DNA of 64,000 nt, taken from assembly GCA_945889235.1 (NCBI GenBank), contig CAMDBK010000002.1, positions 1-64,000 on the forward strand. The letters run 5' to 3'. Shown in pieces: positions 42,244 through 50,999 of this stretch; positions within the stretch are counted from its first letter, which is position 1; each line of letters begins with the position of its first letter. Both the position numbers and the translations under genes were made by a program. The notes under the pieces are model-generated. The model had not been told where the DNA came from. It ran no database searches and saw nothing but the letters and a program-made list of their open reading frames with translations. Source of the stretch: Chitinophaga pinensis. GTDB lineage: Bacteria > Bacteroidota > Bacteroidia > SXHM01.

Positions 42244-43581
42244 TTACAACAACTCATTCGCCAAATTCGCCAACTCACTTCTCTCACCTTTCTCTAACGT
42301 AATGTGCGCGCAAATCGGGTGATTGCGGATTTTATCTATCAGGTAAGAAAGCCCGTTACTCTGCGTATCTAAGTAAGGCGTATCAATCTGAAAAATATCA
42401 CCGGTAAAAATAATTTTGGTGTTTTCACCAGCGCGGGTAATAATGGTTTTTACTTCGTGCGGAGTAAGATTTTGTGCTTCATCCACAATAAAGAAAATAT
42501 TGGAAAGGCTGCGCCCGCGAATGTATGCAAGTGGTGTGATGACTAATTTTTCGTTATCCACCAAATCCTGAATTTTTTTGAATTCTTTCCCACCTTCAGG
42601 AAACTGGTTCTGAATAAATTTCAGATTATCCCACAGCGGTTCCATGTATGGATTGATTTTAGATTTGATGTCGCCCGGCAGAAAACCAATGTCTTTATTA
42701 CTAAGCGGAACAATTGGTCGCGCTAAATAAATCTGGCGGAATTCCCTTTTTTGCTCCAGCGCACCTGCCAGTGCCAGTAATGTTTTTCCGGTTCCTGCAA
42801 CACCTTGTATAGTTACTAAACTAATGCGCGGATTCATAATTGCATTCAATGCAAAAACCTGTTCTGCATTCAATGCTTTAACTCCAAACGCACTGTTTTT
42901 TTCAACGCGATCCAGCATTTTTGATTCCGGATTATAGCAAGTCATTGCTGACGTTTTTCCGTTGCGCAAAATGTAGTAGTGATTGTTGAGCGGCTCTTTT
43001 ATTCCCGCTTCTTCTGCTTCACAACTTCCGGTTTCGTAAACTTTATTGATTGCTTCGGTGGTGCTTTTTTCAACAATTGTTCTGCCGGTGTAAAGCGTAT
43101 CAACATTTTTTATTTTTCCTGTTTCAAAATCTTCCGCGGGAAGATTTAATGATTTTGCTTTTAGGCGAAGATTGATGTCTTTTGAAACCAGAATTACTTT
43201 GCGATCAGGAAATTCATTCATCAGTGACAAAGCTGAATTCAGAATTTTGTGATCAGCTTTTTTCTCGCCAAAAATTTTGTCGGCATCTACGGTGCTGTAC
43301 CCGTTCATCACTACTTTAAACTTTCCTTTTTTGTCGGAACCATTCAGGTTTACCCACTCCTGCAACGTGTGGTGTTCAGAGAGTCCATCCACCATGCGAA
43401 TAAATTCGCGGGCAGAAAAATTCTTCATGTCATTGCCCTTTTTGAAGTTGTCTAACTCCTCAAGAACTGTTATTGGAATAGCGACATCATGTTCCTGAAA
43501 ACTTTGGATTGCATTGTGGTCGTAGAGGATTACTGATGTGTCGAGGACGAATATTTTTTTGTTTTTGTCTTTTGGCGGCAT
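42244..43581 (-). CDS. PhoH family ATPase with N-terminal PIN domain
   Basis: A 445-aa protein (PhoH2 type). Residues 5-150 are a PIN ribonuclease domain (KKIFVLDTSVILYDHNAI, VLEELDNFKKG, VILVSKDINLRLKAK). Residues about 225-445 are the PhoH ATPase with Walker A GVAGTGKTLLALAG, IGFLPGDIKSKINPYMEPLWD, and Walker B FFIVDEAQNLTPHEVKTI. Such proteins are RNA helicase/ribonucleases. The start is ATG 43581; a longer frame to 43608 begins at a TTG beside a TACTTTCG -7-like element, so it is rejected. It converges on the lectin gene. Confidence 0.92.
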   Translation of the reverse strand: MPPKDKNKKIFVLDTSVILYDHNAIQSFQEHDVAIPITVLEELDNFKKGNDMKNFSAREFIRMVDGLSEHHTLQEWVNLNGSDKKGKFKVVMNGYSTVDADKIFGEKKADHKILNSALSLMNEFPDRKVILVSKDINLRLKAKSLNLPAEDFETGKIKNVDTLYTGRTIVEKSTTEAINKVYETGSCEAEEAGIKEPLNNHYYILRNGKTSAMTCYNPESKMLDRVEKNSAFGVKALNAEQVFALNAIMNPRISLVTIQGVAGTGKTLLALAGALEQKREFRQIYLARPIVPLSNKDIGFLPGDIKSKINPYMEPLWDNLKFIQNQFPEGGKEFKKIQDLVDNEKLVITPLAYIRGRSLSNIFFIVDEAQNLTPHEVKTIITRAGENTKIIFTGDIFQIDTPYLDTQSNGLSYLIDKIRNHPICAHITLEKGERSELANLANELL

Positions 43582-43691
43582 ACTCGATGCTGGGGGGATG
43601 GTACGCAACGAAAGTATGTTTTGGAATCACAGCAAAAAGAATCAATCGACTCGATTTTTAAACAAGTTACTGTTACTAAATATTTTTTCGG

Positions 43692-44891
43692 TCAGAATAA
43701 AAACTTTTCGAACGGGTAACGCTTTACGTGAATCGTTTTTACCTGCGCGTAAATTTTCTCTTTGAATTCATCTATGTTTATTTTTTTTTCGGCAGAAATA
43801 AAAACACAATTATTTCCCAGTCGCGACATCCAGCTTTCACGTAAATCATCTAATGATAGATTCTCTTTTGTTGCCGGCAATAAATCATCTTCCTCTTTTT
43901 TTGTGTAAGTAAATGCATCAATTTTATTGAACACCACAATCACCTCTTTATCCTTTGCGCCAATCTCAATCAACGTTTCATTCACTACACGCATCTGGTC
44001 TTCAAACTCAGGATGTGAAATATCAACAACATGCAACAACACATCGGCTTCACGCACTTCATCCAATGTTGATTTAAATGATTCCACCAATTGGTGAGGC
44101 AGTTTGCGGATAAAACCAACGGTGTCGGTCAGCAAGAAAGGAAGATTCTCAATCACCACTTTTCTTACTGTTGTGTCAAGCGTTGCAAATAATTTATTTT
44201 CTGCAAACACTTCGCTCTTGCTCATCACATTCATGATGGTAGATTTTCCAACGTTGGTGTAACCTACTAATGCAACACGCACCAAAGCACCGCGGTTCTT
44301 GCGTTGTGTGGCCATTTGTTTGTCAATGGTTTCTAATTTTTTCTTCAGCAGAACAATTTTATCGCGGATAATTCGCCTGTCAGTTTCAATTTCTGATTCA
44401 CCGGGACCGCGCATTCCGATACCACCTTTTTGTCGTTCCAGGTGAGTCCACATACGTGTTAATCGCGGAAGCAGATATTCGTATTGGGCAAGTTCCACCT
44501 GGGTTCTGGCATGTGCAGTTTGCGCGTGTGCAGCAAAAATATCAAGGATAAGATTGTTGCGGTCAAGAATTCTGCACTCCAGAATTTTTTCAATATTCCG
44601 TAATTGCGAAGGACTTAATTCATCATCAAAAATGGCGATATCGATTCCATTTTCTTTGATATAGTTTTTTATCTCATTTATTTTTCCTGAGCCAAGAAAC
44701 GTTGCAGAATCAGGTTTATCCATTTTCTGAGTAAACCGTTTTACTGGCAATGCTCCGGCAGTTTCGGTGAGGAAAGCAAGTTCATCCATGTATTCTTTCA
44801 CCTTCTTTTCATTCTGATGTTGATTAATCATTCCGATAAGAATAGCGGACTCTTGCTTTTTTGCTGTATCAAATAATTGTTTCTTGCTCAT
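43692..44891 (-). CDS. hflX: GTPase HflX
   Basis: A 399-aa ribosome-associated GTPase that rescues stalled or heat-damaged ribosomes. It has the HflX N-terminal domain (LAFLTETAGA, DSATFLGSGKINEIK, AIFDDELSPSQLRNIE, and LDIFAAHAQTAHARTQVELAQ), the coiled-coil linker, then the G domain with VALVGYTNVGKSTIMN, LLTDTVGFIRKLPHQLVESF and VFNKIDAF. ATG 44891 is chosen over 44969, since a TATTTTTG -7 element (44908-44915) lies between them. It is divergent from the TolC-like gene and downstream-adjacent to PhoH on the same strand. Confidence 0.94.
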   Translation of the reverse strand: MSKKQLFDTAKKQESAILIGMINQHQNEKKVKEYMDELAFLTETAGALPVKRFTQKMDKPDSATFLGSGKINEIKNYIKENGIDIAIFDDELSPSQLRNIEKILECRILDRNNLILDIFAAHAQTAHARTQVELAQYEYLLPRLTRMWTHLERQKGGIGMRGPGESEIETDRRIIRDKIVLLKKKLETIDKQMATQRKNRGALVRVALVGYTNVGKSTIMNVMSKSEVFAENKLFATLDTTVRKVVIENLPFLLTDTVGFIRKLPHQLVESFKSTLDEVREADVLLHVVDISHPEFEDQMRVVNETLIEIGAKDKEVIVVFNKIDAFTYTKKEEDDLLPATKENLSLDDLRESWMSRLGNNCVFISAEKKINIDEFKEKIYAQVKTIHVKRYPFEKFLF

Positions 44892-44907
44892 TTTATTTTG
44901 TGGCCGA

Positions 44908-44915
44908 CAAAAATA
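44908..44915 (-). promoter_or_regulatory. -7 promoter element for hflX (TATTTTTG on the minus strand)
   Basis: A full TAnnTTTG match lies 16 bases upstream of the hflX ATG and decides the start against a longer frame. A -33 box is not evident. Confidence 0.45.
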
Positions 44916-44985
44916 GACATTTAAGATTTTAACATTATTTAATAATTCCTGAAAGCAGCAATCAGTCACATTACAAGCTAATGAT

Positions 44986-44993
44986 TAAATTTG
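44986..44993 (+). promoter_or_regulatory. -7 promoter element for the TolC-like gene (TAAATTTG)
   Basis: A full TAnnTTTG match within the divergent spacer. It overlaps the first codons of a longer frame that starts at 44981, so it supports ATG 45035 as the true start. Confidence 0.45.
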
Positions 44994-45034
44994 CCGCCAA
45001 TTCTAAAAAAGCTAATGCTTTTAATACCCAAAAG

Positions 45035-46462
45035 ATGAATCAAAAAATTCAAAAAATAGTTCTGGTTGTTTTTACCTTTTTATCGTTTAAGGTAAATGCG
45101 CAGGAAACATGGTCGATACAGAAGTGCATTGAGTATGCGCTTGAAAATAATATCTCCGTAAAACAAAATGAACTGAATGCTGATCTGGCAAAAGAAAATT
45201 ATAACCAGAGTATCGCAAACCTGCTTCCATCGCTGAATGCAGGAGCATCACACTCCTACAACTGGGGACAACGTATTGACCCGTTTACTAATCAGTTTGC
45301 AACCAACCGCGTTCGTTCAAACAATTTTTTTCTTGGTTCGCAGGTAACACTTTTCAGTGGGATGCAATTGCAAAACACGCTTCAGCAAAATAGTTTAAAC
45401 TATCTCGCAGGCAAGTATGATGTGGACAAGATGAAGAACGATATTGCATTGAATGTTGCAACCTCTTACCTTAATGTATTGTTTGCTGAGGAATTGTTGA
45501 CTGTTGCAAAAAATCAAAAACAAATAACAGAAACTCAGGTTAGCCGCACACAAAAATTAGTAGATGCCGGTTCTGTTTCGCAGGGAAGTTTGCTTGATCT
45601 TGAAGCACAACTTGCTGCTGATGAGTTGCAAATAATAAATTATGAGAATCAGTTGAACATGGCGAACCTCACACTTGTTCAACTCATGAACTTAGACAAG
45701 CCTCAAGGATTTCAAATCATGAGACCATTAGTTGAATTACCTGCTGACCCAACGCTGGCAAGCACGCCCGAACAAATTTATCAGTTTGCTGTAAATAACC
45801 AGCCTGTAATTAAAAGTGCTGAGACAAAAATTCTGAGTGCTGACAGAGGTGTGAAAATTGCGAAAGGAACCAGCTATCCAAGTATTACTATGAGTGGTTC
45901 AATAGGAACAGGTTATTCAGGTTTAAGTAAAAAAGTAGTGGGTTATGAATATGGAACACCAAGTATTATAGGATATACCGCTGACACTGTTGCTGTATAT
46001 TCCATTGCTTCTTCCGTTGTTCCAATTCTTGAAAAAACACCATTTGGCGAACAGTTTAAAGACAACATAAATAAAAATTTAGGGTTCAATATGAACATCC
46101 CCATTTTCAACGGATGGCAAAGCCATAACTCTATAAGCCGCGCAAAAATTTCGCGACAGAATGCAGAGTTGACGCTTGAATTAAATAAGCAAAATCTGCA
46201 AAAAACAATTGAGCAGGCATTCTTGGATGCGCAGTCAGCACTGAAACAATATTACGCAACTAAAAAATCGGTTGATGCGCTGGAAAATGCTTTTTCGTAT
46301 TCAGAGAAAAGATTTGATGTGGGAGCGCTGAACGGAACGGACTATAATACAGCCAAAAACAAGCTTTCCAACGCTCAGGCAGATTTGCTCCGGAACAAGT
46401 ACAACTTTATTTTCAAATCCAAAGTTCTGGATTTTTACATGGGCAAGCCGATTACGTTGTAA
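45035..46462 (+). CDS. TolC family outer-membrane efflux protein
   Basis: A 475-aa outer-membrane channel component. After a signal peptide (MNQKIQKIVLVVFTFLSFKV, ending NAQ) it has the paired outer-membrane-efflux repeats typical of TolC: WSIQKCIEYALENNISVKQNELNADLAKENYNQS near the start, long helical coiled coils (LLDLEAQLAADELQIINYENQLNMA is the first), and a second repeat starting LEKTPFGEQFKDNINKNLGFNMNIPIFNGW. It should form the exit duct of an efflux or export system. The membrane-fusion protein gene follows after 39 bp. An inner-membrane pump gene is missing from this locus. Confidence 0.88.
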   Translation: MNQKIQKIVLVVFTFLSFKVNAQETWSIQKCIEYALENNISVKQNELNADLAKENYNQSIANLLPSLNAGASHSYNWGQRIDPFTNQFATNRVRSNNFFLGSQVTLFSGMQLQNTLQQNSLNYLAGKYDVDKMKNDIALNVATSYLNVLFAEELLTVAKNQKQITETQVSRTQKLVDAGSVSQGSLLDLEAQLAADELQIINYENQLNMANLTLVQLMNLDKPQGFQIMRPLVELPADPTLASTPEQIYQFAVNNQPVIKSAETKILSADRGVKIAKGTSYPSITMSGSIGTGYSGLSKKVVGYEYGTPSIIGYTADTVAVYSIASSVVPILEKTPFGEQFKDNINKNLGFNMNIPIFNGWQSHNSISRAKISRQNAELTLELNKQNLQKTIEQAFLDAQSALKQYYATKKSVDALENAFSYSEKRFDVGALNGTDYNTAKNKLSNAQADLLRNKYNFIFKSKVLDFYMGKPITL

Positions 46463-46501
46463 TCATCATTACATTTGCCTGCGGTTTAAAAAAATATTTT
46501 C

Positions 46502-47887
46502 ATGAAGAACAATAAACTTTTGATTGTTGCAGGTATTGCAACTGTCATTCTTATTATAGCTTTAGTCGTTGGAAAAAAGCAAGGCTGGCTTGGTAAAAGC
46601 GATGCCACTGAAGTGAGCATTGAAAAAGTTACCAAACGTACCATCATTGAAACCGTTGCTGCCAGCGGAAAAGTTCAGCCTGAGGCGGAAGTAAAAATTT
46701 CGCCTGATGTTCCCGGAGAAATTATTGAACTTACTGTAAAGGAAGGCGACAAAGTAACCGCAGGACAATTGCTGGTGCGTATTGATCCGGATATTCAGCG
46801 TTCAAATGTTGAGCGTTTAGAAGCCGGTCTTAACACAGCAAAAGCATCGCTTGCTAACGCCAGATCACGGAAAGCGCAGGTTGATGCTCAGTTTACAAAT
46901 GCAAAAGCATTATATGAACGCAACAAAAAACTGTATGAACAAAAAGTGCTTTCAGAGCAGGAATTTGATGCTGCAACTTCAACATATGAAGTAGCAAAAA
47001 ACGAAGTGGAAGCCTCAAAGCAAAGTGCAAGTGGTGCTGAATTTAGCGTAAAAAGCGCACAGGCAGCCTTACAGGAAGCACAGAAAAATTTAACAAAGAC
47101 CACAATTTTTTCGCCTGTGAACGGAACAATTTCTAAACTTTCGGTAGAGAAGGGGGAGCGTGTTGTAGGAACTTCACAAATGGCAGGAACAGAAATTATG
47201 ACCATTGCCAACCTCAATGAAATGGAGGTTAATGTTGATGTAAATGAAAATGATATTGTACGTGTTGGTATTGGTGACAGCGCAGAAATTGAAGTGGATG
47301 CCTACATCGGAAGAAAGTTTCGCGGAGTGGTTACAAGCATTGCTAATTCTGCAAATGTTACAGGTGCCTTGGTTGATCAGGTAACTAATTTTGAAGTGAA
47401 GATTCGTATTCTTCAAGAGTCATACAAAGATCTTGTGAACGAAAAACAACCTTTGCTTTCTCCCTTCCGTCCGGGAATGTCGGCAACGGTTGAGATACGA
47501 ACTAAAATAGCTAAGGGAATTTTATCTGTACCCATTCAGGCTGTAACATCGCGGAGTGAAGGTGATACATTGGATTCAAAAGATAAGAAATTTAAAAAAC
47601 AGGAATTTGCAGATGGAAATGAAGATATGCAACCCGAGAAAAAAACAGTTGTAGAAGTGTTGGAAGATGTAAAAGAATGCGTGTTTGTTTTGGAAAACGG
47701 AAAAGCAAAACTTGTATATGTAAAAACGGGAGTTCAGGATAATAATTACATTGAAATAATTTCAGGTTTACAGGAAAATACGGAAGTAATTACAGCTCCT
47801 TACAGTCAGGTTTCTAAACTATTGAAAGAAGGAGATGAAGTTCAGGTGGTGGAAGAAAAAGAACTTTACGGGAAAAAGAAAAAGTAA
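46502..47887 (+). CDS. HlyD/MacA-type membrane-fusion (periplasmic adaptor) protein
   Basis: A 461-aa adaptor with an N-terminal membrane anchor (about 5-23). A lipoyl-like half (VAASGKVQPEAEVKISPDVPGEIIELTVKEGDKV) and its partner (TTIFSPVNGTISKLSVEKGERVVG) enclose an alpha-helical hairpin (about 100-195). A beta-barrel domain with MTIANLNEMEVNVDVNENDI follows. This is the MacA-like layout, which couples an inner-membrane transporter to TolC. It shares an operon with the TolC-like gene. The next gene is leuS, not an ABC permease or RND pump, so the partner must be elsewhere. Confidence 0.9.
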   Translation: MKNNKLLIVAGIATVILIIALVVGKKQGWLGKSDATEVSIEKVTKRTIIETVAASGKVQPEAEVKISPDVPGEIIELTVKEGDKVTAGQLLVRIDPDIQRSNVERLEAGLNTAKASLANARSRKAQVDAQFTNAKALYERNKKLYEQKVLSEQEFDAATSTYEVAKNEVEASKQSASGAEFSVKSAQAALQEAQKNLTKTTIFSPVNGTISKLSVEKGERVVGTSQMAGTEIMTIANLNEMEVNVDVNENDIVRVGIGDSAEIEVDAYIGRKFRGVVTSIANSANVTGALVDQVTNFEVKIRILQESYKDLVNEKQPLLSPFRPGMSATVEIRTKIAKGILSVPIQAVTSRSEGDTLDSKDKKFKKQEFADGNEDMQPEKKTVVEVLEDVKECVFVLENGKAKLVYVKTGVQDNNYIEIISGLQENTEVITAPYSQVSKLLKEGDEVQVVEEKELYGKKKK

Positions 47888-47924
47888 TCACCCCTCTCCC
47901 AACCTCTCCCCCAAAGGGAGAGAA
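47888..47924. repeat. Palindromic repeat just upstream of leuS (inverted partner of 48025-48062)
   Basis: The sequence CACCCCTCTCCC, AACC, TCTCCCCCAAAGGGAGAG lies directly after the membrane-fusion gene stop and 24 bp before the leuS ATG. Its reverse complement matches the copy inside the leuS coding region at about 32 of 38 positions. Confidence 0.75.
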
Positions 47925-47947
47925 GCAAAGAAATAAGAAATAAATTT

Positions 47948-50929
47948 ATGGAATACAATCATAAAGAGGTTGAACATTACTGGCAGGAATACTGGAAAAA
48001 AAATAAAACCTATGCAGTCAAAACCCCCTCTCCCCTTGGGGGAGAGGACAGGAGAGGGGTGCCAAAATATTATGTGCTGGACATGTTCCCTTATCCTTCC
48101 GGTGCGGGCTTGCACGTGGGACATCCGCTGGGCTACATTGCTTCCGATATTTATTCACGATACAAACGCTCACAGGGGTTTAATGTATTGCATCCGATGG
48201 GCTATGATTCATTTGGCTTGCCTGCGGAACAATATGCAATTCAAACGGGACAACATCCTGCAGTAACAACCGAACAAAACATTAAACGCTACCGCGAACA
48301 ATTAGATAAACTTGGTTTTTCATTTGACTGGGACAGACAGGTGAAAACTTCTGATCCGAGTTATTACAAATGGACTCAATGGATATTTCTGCAACTCTTT
48401 AATTCGTGGTATAATCCGGAGACAAATAAAGCGGAAGCGATTGAAACTTTGATTCAGAAATTGGAGACTGAAAGAACTAACTGGAAAACTTTATCTGAAA
48501 AAGAAAAGAGCGATGAACTGATGGAATATCGCATTGCTTATTTGGGTGAAGCATTTGTGAACTGGTGTCCTGCTTTGGGAACTGTGTTAGCGAATGATGA
48601 AGTGAAAGACGGTGTTTCGGAACGTGGTGGCTATCCTGTGGAGCGCAAGCTGATGAAGCAATGGAGCATGCGAATCACTGACTATGCAGAAAGATTACTG
48701 ACCGGTTTGGATTCTATTGACTGGAGTGAATCAATTAAAGAAGCGCAACGGAATTGGATTGGAAAAAGCGTGGGCGCTTCGCTGCAATTTAAAATGGACA
48801 ATGGAGAATGGACAATTGAAGTGTTTACTACGCGACCAGATACACTTTTTGGAATTACTTTTTTAACGCTTGCTCCCGAGCACGAATTGGTTTCTAAAAT
48901 CACAACAGAAGAAAATAAACAAGCTATTGAAGCCTATTTAAATTACGCCAAAAATCGCAGTGAGCGTGAGCGTCAGGCTGATGTAAAAAAAATAACAGGA
49001 CAGTTTACAGGTGCTTATGCAATTCATCCTTTTACCGGAAAACAAATTCCGGTGTGGGTGGGAGATTATGTTCTGGCAGGTTACGGAACAGGCGCTGTGA
49101 TGGCTGTTCCGGGTGGCGACCAGCGCGACTGGAGTTTTGCAAAACATTTTAGATTGCCTATTATTCCTGTGATTGAGAATAGCGACATCGAAAAAGAAGC
49201 CAACGAAAGCAAGGAAGGAAAAATGATCAACTCAGATTTTCTGAATGGCTTGCAGGTGAAAGAAGCAATCAAAAGAATAATTGCTGAAATAGAAAAGCGC
49301 GGACTTGGAAAAGGCAAAATAAATTTCCGTTTGCGTGATGCTGCCTTTGGCCGCCAACGCTATTGGGGCGAGCCTATTCCTATTTATTACAAGGATGGAA
49401 TTCCTTACGCAGTGGATGAAAAAGACCTGCCCGTTGTATTGCCTGAAGTGGATAAATTTTTACCAACCGAAGATGGTGAACCACCATTGGCGCGCGCCAA
49501 AGACTGGACATATACGCCTCATCCCCAACCCTTCTCCAAAGGAGAAGGGAGCAGAGACGCAAGCACAGCTAACGACTCCCTCTCCTTTGGAGAGGGTCGG
49601 GGTGAGGCTTATCCTCTCGAATCTACCACTATGCCCGGCTGGGCAGGAAGCTCATGGTATTATCTGCGCTACATGGACCCGCACAATGACAAAGAGTTTG
49701 TTTCCAAAGCAGCAGCAGATTACTGGAAAGATGTTGATTTTTATTTAGGTGGCTCTGAACACGCAACAGGACATTTATTGTATGTACGCTTCTGGACAAA
49801 ATTTTTGAAAGACCGCGGATTTATTTCTATTGAAGAGCCTGCAAAGAAGCTGGTAAATCAGGGGATGATACAGGGGGTTTCACAATTTATTCATCCATTG
49901 ATTTTAAGCCCAGGACCTATAATGGACGATAATGTTGATTATCTGGAACCAAATTATTTCCCACGGGTTTTTATTTCGAAATCATGGGCCGATGATTTGC
50001 ATGATGGAAATTTATCTATAGAAAGACAAACACTAATTAATAATGAATTAGAAAAAATAAAACTTGATTTAGAAAAGAAATATCCCATCAAGCGAGCGTC
50101 ATTAAATTATTCCTTAAGAGTAGGGGCATATAGAGTTGATATAAAATTTGTCAATAATGGAATACTAAATATCGAAGAGGTAAGAGATTGGAATGAGGAA
50201 ACCAAAACCGCAATATTTATTACAGATGAAGAAGATGAAATAAAATGCACTTCTGAAGTTGAAAAAATGTCCAAGTCAAAATGGAATGTTGTAAATCCAG
50301 ATGAGTTGGTAGAAAAATACGGAGCAGATACTTTACGCATGTATGAAATGTTCCTTGGTCCGCTTGAGCAAAGCAAGCCCTGGAACACCAATGGAATTAC
50401 AGGAGTTTCAGGATTTCTGAAAAAATTCTGGAAGCTGTATCAAAATGTTTCTGAAGAAAAAGCAAGCAAAGCAGAATTAAAAGTTCTTCACAAAACCATT
50501 AAGAAAATCACAGATGATATTGAGAAACTTTCGTTCAATACCTGTGTGAGCACCTTTATGATTTGCGTGAATGAACTCACCGATTTGAGATGCAACAAGC
50601 GTGAAATCTTAGAACCTTTGGTTGTTTTGATTGCACCTTTAGCTCCGCACATTGCTGAAGAGTTGTGGAAAAACTTCGGTCACACTGAAAGCGTAACGAT
50701 TGCAAAATGGCCAGAATACAAAGAGGAATACACCGTTGAGAATTCATTCAGCTATCCTGTTTCATTCAATGGTAAAACACGTTTCTTTCAGGAGTTTGAT
50801 GCTTCACTTTCAAAAGAAGATGTGGAAAAAGAAGTGATGGCACTGGAGCAAACACAGAAATACTTAGAAGGCAAACAACCGAAAAAAGTGATTGTTGTTC
50901 CGAAGAAGATAGTGAATATTGTTGTGTAA
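47948..50929 (+). CDS. leuS: Leucyl-tRNA synthetase carrying two in-frame repeat insertions
   Basis: A 993-aa class I synthetase charging tRNA-Leu. It has the HIGH region (PYPSGAGLHVGHPLGY, about 48-63), the editing domain with TTRPDTLFGITFL, GWAGSSWYYLRYMDP, and KMSKSKWN (about 772). Compared with the usual bacterial enzyme two segments are repeat-encoded: TPSPLGGEDRRGV (about 26-38) before PKYYVLDMF, and a 31-residue piece (about 523-554; PHPQPFSKGEGS to SLSFGEGRGEA) before YPLESTTMPG. Neither breaks the frame or motifs. A further unusual stretch (about 670-765) precedes KMSKS. The gene follows the membrane-fusion gene by 60 bp. Confidence 0.95.
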   Translation: MEYNHKEVEHYWQEYWKKNKTYAVKTPSPLGGEDRRGVPKYYVLDMFPYPSGAGLHVGHPLGYIASDIYSRYKRSQGFNVLHPMGYDSFGLPAEQYAIQTGQHPAVTTEQNIKRYREQLDKLGFSFDWDRQVKTSDPSYYKWTQWIFLQLFNSWYNPETNKAEAIETLIQKLETERTNWKTLSEKEKSDELMEYRIAYLGEAFVNWCPALGTVLANDEVKDGVSERGGYPVERKLMKQWSMRITDYAERLLTGLDSIDWSESIKEAQRNWIGKSVGASLQFKMDNGEWTIEVFTTRPDTLFGITFLTLAPEHELVSKITTEENKQAIEAYLNYAKNRSERERQADVKKITGQFTGAYAIHPFTGKQIPVWVGDYVLAGYGTGAVMAVPGGDQRDWSFAKHFRLPIIPVIENSDIEKEANESKEGKMINSDFLNGLQVKEAIKRIIAEIEKRGLGKGKINFRLRDAAFGRQRYWGEPIPIYYKDGIPYAVDEKDLPVVLPEVDKFLPTEDGEPPLARAKDWTYTPHPQPFSKGEGSRDASTANDSLSFGEGRGEAYPLESTTMPGWAGSSWYYLRYMDPHNDKEFVSKAAADYWKDVDFYLGGSEHATGHLLYVRFWTKFLKDRGFISIEEPAKKLVNQGMIQGVSQFIHPLILSPGPIMDDNVDYLEPNYFPRVFISKSWADDLHDGNLSIERQTLINNELEKIKLDLEKKYPIKRASLNYSLRVGAYRVDIKFVNNGILNIEEVRDWNEETKTAIFITDEEDEIKCTSEVEKMSKSKWNVVNPDELVEKYGADTLRMYEMFLGPLEQSKPWNTNGITGVSGFLKKFWKLYQNVSEEKASKAELKVLHKTIKKITDDIEKLSFNTCVSTFMICVNELTDLRCNKREILEPLVVLIAPLAPHIAEELWKNFGHTESVTIAKWPEYKEEYTVENSFSYPVSFNGKTRFFQEFDASLSKEDVEKEVMALEQTQKYLEGKQPKKVIVVPKKIVNIVV
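48025..48062 (+). repeat. Palindromic repeat inserted in frame near the leuS N-terminus
   Basis: CCCCTCTCCCCTTGGGGGAG, then AGGACAGGAGAGGGGTG, encodes TPSPLGGEDRRGV. It is self-complementary and also an inverted partner of 47888-47924. Bacterial LeuRS proteins normally pass from the N-terminal helix almost directly to PKYYVLDMFPYP. Confidence 0.8.
49516..49608 (+). repeat. 93-nt composite palindromic element inserted in frame in leuS
   Basis: Terminal inverted repeats GCCTCATCCCCAACCC and GGGTCGGGGTGAGGC bound two hairpins (CTTCTCC-AAA-GGAGAAG and CTCTCC-TTT-GGAGAG) with a 23-nt centre. The length is 31 codons, so the frame is kept. The left 41 bases match 42201-42241 at 40 positions. Confidence 0.88.
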
Positions 50930-50933
50930 ATCA

Positions 50934-50995
50934 CGTCACCCTGAATTTATTTCAGGGTCTTAAGAGTGAGATGCTGAAACAAGTTCAGCATGACG
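50934..50995. repeat. 62-nt twin-hairpin element at the leuS/PAP2-like convergent end
   Basis: Flanking CGTCA/TGACG encloses the hairpins CCTGAA-ATTTAT-TTCAGG style (50939-50956) and TGCTGAA-ACAAG-TTCAGCA. The reverse complement matches the 54286-54347 element over its whole 62 nt, with changes mainly in the centre. It lies just after the leuS stop. Confidence 0.8.
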
Positions 50996-50999
50996 AGAA

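Noticed and set aside
47888..48124. Minus-strand frame across the leuS start reading through both repeat copies
   Set aside because: Its apparent peptide comes from the palindromic repeats and the complement of LeuRS; no domain or promoter supports it.
48023..49610. leuS as a frameshifted or broken gene because of the foreign peptides
   Set aside because: Both inserts keep the frame, and HIGH, editing and KMSKS motifs are all intact.
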